Assembly (NCBI GenBank): GCA_023053575.1
Contig: JAKZAP010000016.1
Location: 22,276,030 to 22,340,029, forward strand
Direction: 5' to 3'
Source of the DNA: Branchinecta lynchi
Taxonomy: Eukaryota; Arthropoda; Branchiopoda; Anostraca; Branchinectidae
Length of the DNA: 64,000 bases
Under the pieces are notes generated by a model. The model had not been told where the DNA came from and did no database searches. It was given only the letters and a program-made list of their open reading frames with translations. This document shows positions 55,905-64,000 of the stretch, in pieces. The translations under genes were made by a program, and so were the position numbers. Position 1 is the stretch's first letter; the number at the start of each line of letters is the position of its first letter.

Positions 55905-56670
55905 TTTGCGGAATCAGGCAGAATTGGAAAATTATGAAAAATTAAAGTTTGATCTGAAGTTGATTAGAGGTTTGATTTAGTTAAGGGGACTTGCTGAATC
56001 CGAAAATGAAAATTATTTTCTTGTCGGAAAGGAGTTGGCCCGGAATCCGGCCATAAATGGAAATCTAGCGTGAAGTTTTAAAACCCAATATATAGTCGAT
56101 ATAGGGTGATGAGAAATGCTTGGCGGAAATTAGTTCGGCCGAAATCCAGCCAAAGCCGGAAAATGTATGATTAAAGTAAAAGTTTTGTTTGTATTAATTT
56201 GCGGGTAAGAAGAAATGCTGAATACGTATACGGTAATCATCTTCTTCCCGGATGTATAGATCGCTCGGAATCTGGCTGAAACCGGATTTTTTTTTTTTAA
56301 AGTTATCTGAAGTTGATTAGAGGTTCGGTGTCGGGGTCAGGAGACACGCTGAATTCGTTTTCGAGCTTTAGTTTGTTTGCAAGACAAGTAGTTTGTCCAA
56401 AATTCGGCCGAAACCGGAAATTTGGCTGGACTAAGGAAGTAACTTGTGTTGCATTTCGTCAAAGAAGATACGACGTAAGCTATCGACATACATGCTGAAT
56501 CCATCTCTGAACTTGGTCTTCTCTGATGATTGCCATTGAATTTAATCTGTTTCTAAATTTTAAAAGTTAAAAGGTTTAAGTAGTCTGTCGAAGACCGAAT
56601 ATCTACAGGACCCAACTGCCTGGATCAAATAATAAAGTTCTGGGATCTCATCGAAACCTTTGGTCTTGTT
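55905..56670 (+). mobile_element. Family B element, right part with four subrepeats
   Basis: Directly abuts the family A edge. Subrepeats near 55960, 56090, 56195 and 56310 ('gattagaggttcggtgtcgg'), then 'gaatccatctctgaacttgg', 'ctgggatctcatcgaaacct' and 'ttggtcttgtt' at 56660-56670. The left arm is absent. Confidence 0.6.
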
Positions 56671-57967
56671 TTTCTGGTTTATCAGTATCTACTTCTTTGT
56701 CGAAAGGGTCGAACTCTGGATTCATCGTGAACAAAGACAGACGGGCAGATCCGTGCTAAGAGGCCCTTACTTTCGTTTGAGATCCAAAAGACGTTCTGAT
56801 CATACAGGATTCCACAAAAGTTTGATTCCTGGTTGGAGGAAACTTCATTGGTGAAGTTGGTAGATGGGCCTATACTTGTGGGTGGGAAAGGGGTTCCAGA
56901 TTAAGGTATGACAACGATAAGGGAGAATAGACTAGGCTAGACTTAGTCTGTAAACTTAGAATAATGACGGTACTGACATTTAACCATAAAGAAAGGGACA
57001 ATCTGATCTTTATCTGCCATTTATAGTGAACGTATGTGAACCAGCATCTCTAAGGTGAAATAATTTTCTTATCCAAGACTTATTTTTTCTAGTGATGCCA
57101 CGACTGCTACAAAGGAAGAGTGGTTCGTCTGACAACATCACACGCCCGCAGGGGACTCTCTAAGCATATCATTTTTTTCTACGGAGTCTGAAAGTTTAGA
57201 AATAGGATCACTGTTTTTGAAAGTATGATATTTAAAATGAAATTGTGAGTGTACTCCAAGATTGGGTATTTAGAAGCATTCTTAAAAATTGTAAATTTTT
57301 CTAGATTACGTTATTAGCATCTAGGAAGCGGAGATCTAGGAAGAGAACCTGGATTCAAATGTGAATGAGAGCGAGTTAATGAGTCAGTGTGGATGAGTGG
57401 ATTGATGGAACGACTGGATAGAATTCCGACTATCGTCTCGGCAGTTTCTTCGAGGTATCGATTCTCTGCATGCCAGGCGACTGAGGGTGTATACTGCCCA
57501 GATATAGTGCGCACGGCTTGTATCTTTCTTAATGCAGAAACAGCTTTTCATACTATGATTATATTGTACCACAACTATTATTCGTGAAAGCACTGTTAAC
57601 AACCTGAAGTACTTCATTAAAGATCCTGAATGGGTATCCGAAGGCAGAGAACATCGCGACGATGTAATTTCTTGACGCCTACAGTGTGTCTTTGATATTA
57701 ACAAATTATAGTCAGAAAGAAATTTCGACAGAAACATCCGAGTAGCTAAAGCACTTTTTGTGGTCTGTGCTCTGACATAATGCTAAGAAGTGAAAAATGA
57801 CAGGATCTCACATTCTTAACACTGCTTCAAAACAAGATTGCCCTGTATCTGACTTTACCATATCATACGATATTTTAATTTACTCATGCCAGTTTGTGCT
57901 AGATTAACGAAACTGTTTAAGTATGGCCGATTAAAACACTATTCCTATCAAGAGGTCCAGAACCACC
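56671..57967. other. No feature recognised
   Basis: AT-rich DNA with open frames of at most 117 codons (57384-57737 minus) that lack motifs. It lies between the repeats and the LRAT-type gene. Confidence 0.3.
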
Positions 57968-58231
57968 CCCGATGAACATTTTTCGAGAATTAGTCGTATG
58001 GAGTTGTACGAAACATTAGCATGCAGTAGTAACTGTTGCCACTGCATGCTACTACTAGCAAACTGAGTGCTACTACTAGCAAACTGAGTGCTACTACAGC
58101 AATTATTGGATGCTATCGGATACTACTACGTGAGATTAACCCAGTCCGAGGCATGTTAAATCAAAGTATTCCATACTACTACATATCAACACATGCAACT
58201 TTTTCGTACAACTACACAGTCTTTTTCATCG
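57968..58231. mobile_element. Family C MITE, copy 4
   Basis: Begins CCCCGATGAACATTTTTCG and ends TTTTTCATCG. The interior includes a duplicated 'actagcaaactgagtgctact' (58062 and 58080) and 'gcaactttttcgtacaacta'. Slightly diverged ends. Confidence 0.65.
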
Positions 58232-58331
58232 AAACTACCTACTCTTAGTCGAACCTTTACCTACTCCTATAGTACGTGTATTACACTGGAACATGACTGT
58301 GGCTTTGGTTTTAACGATATAACACGACTGT

Positions 58332-58337
58332 TTTATT
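58332..58337 (-). terminator. Possible polyadenylation signal of the LRAT-type gene
   Basis: AATAAA on the minus strand, about 480 bp after the stop codon at 58821. No nearer signal was noted, but this is a six-base match only. Confidence 0.25.
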
Positions 58338-58820
58338 GGGTTAACGGATCGGGTGAACAGTAAATAAGCAAATATTGTATTCCAGTCTCTTCGGAGACGT
58401 ATCGTCGCTTCTGACCAAGTGGGCAACCGTGAAAAGCGGGTTCTGCTCTAAAACGAACTGAAATGTGACCGGCTGATATCGGAAGATTGGGAAGTGAAGG
58501 AATCACTCTATTTTCAGGACCCTTTTCGCAAGTAGGTTACGAACGTCTCCTTCTAAAACACTCCCCTGCAAGTACACACTTGCAACCGTGTTAGCATTGG
58601 TTATAAAGTTCGTAGCTCCCACGGATGGTAGAGTTCTTGGATGGAAGGGTACTGACAGATTTGGCAGTGGAAAAATACCGCGCTACCCTCAGATTCCTTG
58701 AATCCTTTTTGGCAAGAAGGCGATCTCTCCTGCAAACATCATTCTTCCAGATGCTGTAGTGCAGGGTATGTTCATGAAACAACAAGCAGGTAATTCCCGT
58801 GATACCTTGTGAAGTCTCAC

Positions 58821-58931
58821 TCAATGTCTAGGCGTGACAGATGCGAAATCTGTTGATTCACTGAAAGATTCTTCAGCCTCCATTATCTCAGTGGCCGTCA
58901 GGTACACCAAGCAAAGTACCAAAGTCAATAC
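58821..58931 (-). CDS. LRAT-type protein, exon 2 (end of membrane anchor and tail)
   Basis: On the minus strand a good acceptor (CTGTATTTTTCAG/GTA at 58931) opens a phase-0 frame of 36 codons ending at TGA 58823-58821. It starts VLTLVLCLVYLTATEIM, which extends the hydrophobic segment that closes exon 1 (GFIVGIIIL), and continues with an acidic Ser-rich tail EAEESFSESTDFASVTPRH. The exact phase and the continuous hydrophobicity across the junction argue strongly for splicing rather than stopping at TAA 59326. The intron is 407 bp. Confidence 0.75.
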   Translation of the reverse strand, partial: VLTLVLCLVYLTATEIMEAEESFSESTDFASVTPRH

Positions 58932-59338
58932 CTGAAAAATACAGAGCTAAAAACTACGGAAATCAACTCAAAGAAGAAAATTCTGAATAGTATCCGACTA
59001 CTCACTCCATCGAAGTTCTTTCCTTCAAAATTCACAGCATGAATTCAGATTGTCACAGGAAAAACCTTTACGATGAAAAACTTCTATTACTAAAAAGATT
59101 CACAACGCAAAATTTCAATAATGCATTATGCCAACCTGAAATCTTTTAAGAGCTGAAAGACGCTTTTCATTGTACACTGCGAACAAGCTGTGTCATAGTG
59201 GCCCTCCCACAATGCCAGAAATGGCACTTCGAAAATCAGGAAAATGGTGAAACCCAGGTGGTTATTAGTTTAATAGCCATAAACAATTCTCTTACCCTAA
59301 AAATACTTCACTAAATTAACATTTTAACAGGATCTCAC

Positions 59339-60304
59339 CAGAATGATAATGCCGACAATGAATCCGACCCCCTTCTTGACTGCTCTTGTTACTTGCTTAC
59401 TGGCAGCGCGGTCGTATCGCATTCTCGTAACGAAGTGTTCACAATTATTCCTTGTCAGACTGTACACATCACCATCATCAAACATAATGCTTTCCACTGC
59501 ATTATTTAAGATATGAAACCAGGCTAATGCTGCCTCTTTACTATCGTTTGAATTATTACACCTCGCCTTTTCATTTGGCTGCCAAACTTTGTTCGCCATT
59601 AGCTCTTGCATGAGGATTCGACCGCCAGATGGCGAGAACAAAGCAGCGCTTCTGCCACCAGACACTCGAGCACTGATAGAATTGATTCCGCAGTCGGGAT
59701 GACGCATGTTTTTCAAGTGTATAACATGATCCGAGCCAATGTAAACAGCCCAGTGGTTGTAGGAACCTCGACTGAACTCTATTAAATCTCCTATGCTTAA
59801 CTTCTGTCTGAAGGCAGCCACAGCTTTTTCGTCGCTTTTGATGATCCACTCGCTCCGCCATTCGCGGTTAGATGGCAGTGTAGGCAGAAAGGGGGCCATT
59901 TCCCAGTGCTTATTTCGAATCCATATTGCAAACTGGTGTTCATGATTCGCCGAGACTCCGTACAGACTTGGGTTTTCGTAGATACCCCGGCTCGCTGCAA
60001 TTCGACAGAAAAGCTGGAAATCACTACTAAATGGGTCGTTTTTGGCGTCATTTTCGTTATTAATCCTTAGCTTTCTTTTCTCCCAAACATCCGAAAGGTC
60101 CAAACTGACGATGGTATAGTTTGTAAGCGACTTTTCCAGTCTGATGACTTGCTCAGCTTCCACAACGACTAACCAGGAGGAGTTTGTATCGTCAGAGAGA
60201 GGAGCTAGTTCCAGCAGATCTCCGGGCGTGATCTGCCTAGTGAGTTCGTAGAAGTCGACATCACTAGTGTACCAACGGCTTTGAAGGCACTCGTTGGAGG
60301 CCAT
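59339..60304 (-). CDS. Tandem LRAT/PLAAT-type acyltransferase-fold protein, exon 1
   Basis: 322 codons on the minus strand, followed by the donor CTG/GTGAGA; unspliced, the frame would add only VRSC and stop. ATG 60304 lies one base after an acceptor-like TTGGTATTTCAG, so a 5' UTR intron is likely. Residues about 170-297 are a good LRAT/NlpC-P60 domain: GDLIEFSRGSYNHWAVYIG with His184, HVIHLKN with His196, and NNCEHFVTRMRY with Cys288. Residues about 26-135 repeat the pattern (GDLLELAPL, WLVVVEAEQVIRLEK, ANHEHQFAIWIR), but the three catalytic positions are Ser43, Arg55 and His121. The family transfers acyl groups from phospholipids or cleaves them, using the active-site Cys, and is usually membrane-anchored. 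Substrate is unknown. The total product is 358 residues, about twice the usual single-domain length. Confidence 0.9.
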
Positions 60305-60334
60305 TCTGAAATACCAAGAATCAGTTCAGAACAG

Positions 60335-61031
60335 CTTCAACTGAAAAGCCAACTTATTTTAGTATCATTTAACTAAATATTGATAGTGCAAAACGGATAC
60401 GTCAGCTAGATTTATTGGAGCTATATTTCGGCCCTTCTTGGTGAAGGCTCTTGTCAGGCTCAAAACCACTCAAGTTGGAAGAACAAACTTGTGGGAAAAA
60501 CTTAAAACTTGTGGTTTTTCCCACAAGTTTGCTTTTCCAACTTGAGGTATCCGTTTTGTACTATCAAGTATGATTCGCAGTCAGCTTGGGCTGAAGGAAT
60601 ACTTATTTAAATAAATATACTGCATTGTTTGGATTATGTTTAGGGATTTCCTTTCTTTTCACTATTTGCTCTATTATCATGTTCCGAATATCTACGGCCG
60701 TCCTCAAAACACAAAATTATACTGTGAAGCAGAGAATTTGAATCTCAGTACAAACGCGGCTTTTCGGTGGCCAGAGGTCAGCTCGTGGAAGATAGCTCAC
60801 TGCGTGAACACTTATTTTTCGTAAATCGCTTCTCATCAAGCATACCACAGGTACAAGCGCCTAGAGGCACCACAAATCCGACAGGGAACTTCCACTATAT
60901 GAAAATCGATCGTTCGTGAATAGCGGAGCAAAGAAGTACCGCATTTTCATTGGGTCTTCGAGCCTCTTTATGTGAATAAGTGATGGGTAGCTAGATTGTC
61001 CAGTTTTAGCCATTTTTAGTTAAACTTTGAG
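60335..61031. mobile_element. Family G MITE, copy 5, with family D nested
   Basis: Left end CTTCAACTGAAAAGCC and right end TTAGTTAAACTTTGAG. Family D (60384-60595) sits inside, itself holding a hairpin of 'gttggaa..aacaaacttgtggga' against 'tcccacaagtttgc..ttccaac' at 60473-60544. The left end is only 31 bp upstream of the LRAT-type ATG, overlapping the region where a branch point of a 5' UTR intron would lie. Confidence 0.65.
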
Positions 61032-61139
61032 GTTAAGCTTATAATGAATAGAGAATCGCCACTAGATAAAACCCTAAACATGACCAAATGTAAGACAATC
61101 AAAAACGGGGGCAAAACCAACTGAACAGAAAGTAAAGAA

Positions 61140-62200
61140 GAACTGATAACTCATATGGCACTTTTAACGGTAGTTAACATCCGGCCCCTCCCTCGCCAAT
61201 CCTTGAACAGTTCTCAGATCCGGTCCAGACCTCAAAATATAACATCAGAGACGGGCAATTATCTCTTTGCCTGTTGACTTAATCGATTCTTGTCAATTAT
61301 CAATTTTCATTCAGATCAGATCAGCGGTTCGAAAGTTATACATGCCACAAGATTCCGGATTCCCCTTCCGGGAATGGAATGGCGGGATCGTGAAAGTTAC
61401 TAGTTCGGTCATATCACTAATACGCAAACCAGGTTTCATCGTCCTAGCACATCCTTAAGTACCCTAACTCGCGATCACCGGAATTCCGGGAAACCCCCTA
61501 CCATTCCACTTGTTCAACTGAAAAGCCAACTTATTTTGTACCATTTAGTTCAATACACTCGATTATCCGGGTAGATTTTTTGATTTTTCACTATCTGAAA
61601 TTCTACTATGTCGCAGAAAATTTGAATTTCAGCCCACACGCGGTTTTTCAGTGGGCAGTGGTGAGCGCTTGGTCCACTATTCGAGAATCGATTATTGGCG
61701 AATAGCGAAGCAATGAAGTAACGCATTTTCATCGGGTCTTCAAGTCTCTTTAAGTGAATAAGTCATGGGTAACTATCTTAGCCCTTTCCGACTAAACTTT
61801 AAGCTTATGCTTGTTCTTCCCGCATATTTGTATCCCGATCCCTCGACACTAAGCGTTTCACGATTTCAGGTGCCTCTCTCCAACTTCCCCCACAGTTACA
61901 GGTTCCGATCCGGTCATAAAATGGAACATTGAGACACTTGCTCTTGCTGGCAAGTTTCATTCACATCCGATCACCCGTTCAAAAGTTAACCATGCCACTA
62001 AATACCGGATTCCCCATCCCTCCACTCCCCCCATGATGGTCGGATCGAGCAAGTGACTATTTCTCACTGATGTGCCTGCCAAGGTTCATCGTTTCAAGGT
62101 TTCATCATGTGGGAGTACACAAACTGTGTCACAAAAAAGCGGACAGACATTACCATCGCTATGTGGCACTTGGCCGAAGGGCGTGTGCCATAAAACATGA
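61140..62200 (-). repeat. Family A repeat, reverse orientation, split by family G
   Basis: Edge 'aactcatatggcacttt' at 61148, module words 'gatccggtccagacctc', 'gaaagttatacatgcca', 'cgatcaccggaattccggg' (61474), then an inserted family G copy (61512-61803), then the module continues 'cttatgcttgttcttcccgc', 'ccctccactccccccatgat', to 'gctatgtggcacttggccg' at 62158. Confidence 0.6.
61512..61803. mobile_element. Family G MITE, copy 6 (short)
   Basis: 292 bp, ends GTTCAACTGAAAAGCC and CTTTCCGACTAAACTTTAAG. Inside are 'gaaattctactatgtcgc', 'acacgcggtttttcagtggg' and 'cgcattttcatcgggtcttc'. It interrupts a family A module, so it is younger than that copy. Confidence 0.65.
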
Positions 62201-62668
62201 AATAGGCTACCTCTTAATGAGACTAGTGACAAGAGATGCGAACGACTGTAATTTTGTTTAGATTAAGATTAGATTTAATTTTATTTTACACGTGTATATA
62301 AAACGTTTTGCAGCACCTGCTAAGAAAGCCCCCAAGGGCTTGTTGGCAGTCTTCTCTATTCCACGGGTTCTTATAACACTATTTTTACATTATTCTACAT
62401 GCCATTAATACACGGTTCATACACATAACACACATTCTGCTTACAAAATAATACTCACGCATCATTACTATTCTTTTGCAAGGAAAAATCTCTTCGCTGT
62501 AGCTTTGAAGAATGCTGGATATTCTACGTGAATCGCTTGACGCTGGAAGTGGTTGGAGCTTATCGTGTGTCTGGTTTGAATCATGGGTTCAGAGTTTTTT
62601 CTGGGAGGATATTAATAGAATCTGGATGACTACAGAATTTGCATCGATACTTTCAGTGTGGGGTCTAT
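62201..62668. other. Possible SINE/LINE tail region, otherwise unremarkable
   Basis: 'tagattaagattagatttaattttattttac' followed by 'gcagcacctgctaagaaagcccccaagggcttg' looks like the inverted 3' end of a retro-element (short-period A/T tail, then a small hairpin around CCCCAAGGGC). No ORF. Confidence 0.3.
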
Positions 62669-63068
62669 AGGCGTATTCTCGCCGTTCCCCGAGGAGTCCT
62701 CGAAGAGAACGGCGAGAATAGAGGGACTCACTCCACGCGGACTCCTCCTAGGAAAACAACAAGAACATGGGGAATGCTTCTAAAATGGATTTTGTTTGAA
62801 AAAAAAATATGCAGTTGTCGAAATTAGTCTGGATCCACTTTATTTTTGGTTTTGTTTATTCTGATTCTTTTTAATTAATTTTACATTGCACCAACACCAG
62901 CAAAAATTGATTCCCCTCCAAATCTGGAAGGGAGTCCTTTTTGATGATGGTGATGATAATTGGAGAACTCCCCGTCTGTTGCGAGAATACGGGGAGTGAG
63001 CCCTCGGGACAAACTAAAACGCGAGGAATCCTCAAGTGGAGTCCTCGGGGAACGGCGAGAATACGCCT
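62669..63068. mobile_element. Family E element, 400 bp, hairpin ends, TAT flanks
   Basis: Starts AGGCGTATTCTCGCCGTTCC and ends with its exact inverse (GGAACGGCGAGAATACGCCT). It is flanked on both sides by TAT, consistent with a short TA or TAT duplication. The left end itself forms a hairpin (TATTCTCGCCGTT..AACGGCGAGAATA, 62674-62726). The right arm holds the long GTCC/GGAC-rich sequence shared with 23806-24000. Non-coding. Confidence 0.75.
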
Positions 63069-63549
63069 TATGTGCGTTCCGTAGCGATGCACACGACTGT
63101 CGCTTTCAAATGCAGACTTTCTGGGTTACCTAAAGTTTTCAAGGAGCCACACCGGTACCATACCCATTCAAATGTTTCCTGAGCTTCCGTTGACATTTTT
63201 TTTCAGTCATTATATTTTCGTATTAACATGTTATTTTTCCTGTCCGGAATCGCATCAGTCTATTACTATCCATATAGTTTAGTAAAAATGTTGAAGGACA
63301 CGCCGTACTTATTACAGTAATTCATTCATTCTTTCAGTAGTATTTCCATCCATTCTCGTTCCCAAAATTGTACAGTTCGTAAGCGCATCCTATCTCGCAT
63401 ATTGGCATTACACAGATTATCACACTTACCACGTTTCTTCTCTTTACGAGATGTATCAGGCTCCCGATCACTCTTTCCGATAATGTGCTCTTTAACTGAT
63501 CCACGAGGGCACTTTGTCAGCGATCCTAATGTCTGTCTATCCCGCATTT
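63069..63549. other. No feature recognised
   Basis: A 73-codon minus-strand frame (63326-63547) is basic and without motif. A short (CATT)n tract lies near 63322. Confidence 0.3.
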
Positions 63550-64000
63550 GCTAGTTAAGGTATTTTCCCTTAAGCTACAACGACGAAGTATGGCAAGCAC
63601 AGAGGGGCCGGGACCGATGCTCAAAGGAACCTTATTTTCCTGGATCCGACTATCCTGGACAGGTAGTGGCTTAAAGGTGATGGACCCTAAATATGTTACT
63701 GTTGAGGTCCGGACAGGTGGAGGAGGTGCCGGGGACTTTCTGAAACTGCTTCAATTACGTGTGAAACTTGGTTGGTGGAAAGGGCACATCCCCTAGATAT
63801 GACATGTATGTGTCCGAATTGGATTCGACCACGGTGGGGGAGTTGCGGGGGAGGGTCGGAAGTGTTATACAATGTGTAGGGAACCAATGGTTAGAGGGAT
63901 TGGGACGAAACTTGGACGATAAAAAGTAAAAGGTTCCAGAGATTTGATTTTGAGGTCCGGATCGGATTCGGCAGAGGAGTTGAGGGAGGTGTCGGGAAAT
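63550..64000 (+). repeat. Family A repeat, cut by the window end
   Basis: 'cttaagctacaacgacgaag', 'ggatccgactatcctgg', 'tgtgaaacttggttggtgga', 'gattcgaccacggtgggggag', 'gggattgggacgaaacttgg' and 'aggtccggatcggattcgg' are in the normal family A order. It runs off the window. Confidence 0.6.

Overview
This is a piece of a repeat-dense nuclear genome from a metazoan, most likely an invertebrate; the sequence does not fix the phylum. The evidence is spliced genes with GT-AG introns of up to about 13 kb, animal extracellular domains (CUB, LDL-receptor class A), an LRAT/PLAAT-type acyltransferase gene, LINE retrotransposons and many families of short inverted-repeat elements. Nothing looks prokaryotic, and I see no rRNA or tRNA gene, CRISPR array or operon.

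Two host genes can be read. The first is on the plus strand and runs from about 2.3 kb to at least 33.7 kb. It has five small exons at 2325-2523 (signal peptide), 14878-15101 and 27922-28066 (one CUB domain), 30405-30533 (one LDLa domain) and 33496-33660 (transmembrane segment). All four junctions agree in splice phase. A possible last exon lies at 44415-44557. It predicts a type I membrane protein with the order signal peptide, CUB, LDLa, TM. The second gene is on the minus strand at 58821-60304. It encodes an LRAT/NlpC-P60-fold protein with two LRAT-like modules: the first has lost all three catalytic residues, the second keeps His-His-Cys, and a C-terminal membrane anchor is completed by a second exon.

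Almost everything else is mobile DNA. The best preserved element is a Tx1/L1-like LINE at 39044-43711 with an intact 1136-residue endonuclease/reverse transcriptase ORF, a poly-A end and a perfect 15-bp target-site duplication; it lost its 5' part on insertion. Decayed LINE fragments lie at 4.0, 12.6-13.7, 14.0-14.3, 29.2-30.1 and 31.8-32.5 kb. Two hAT-type non-autonomous elements have 8-bp target duplications (32546-32900 and 50380-52277), and hAT transposase remnants occur near 7.3 and 13.1 kb.

Several families recur across the window. I use local labels. Family A is a G-run-rich repeat of about 0.5-1 kb. Family B has long terminal inverted repeats and an internal array of units of about 135 bp. 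Family C is a MITE of about 220-300 bp ending in CCGATGAAAAA. Family D is a short dispersed repeat. Family E has a hairpin end. Family G is a MITE with CTTAAAGTTTAACTGAAAAG ends flanked by or containing TTAA. They are often nested, and the introns of the CUB-LDLa gene are built largely from them.
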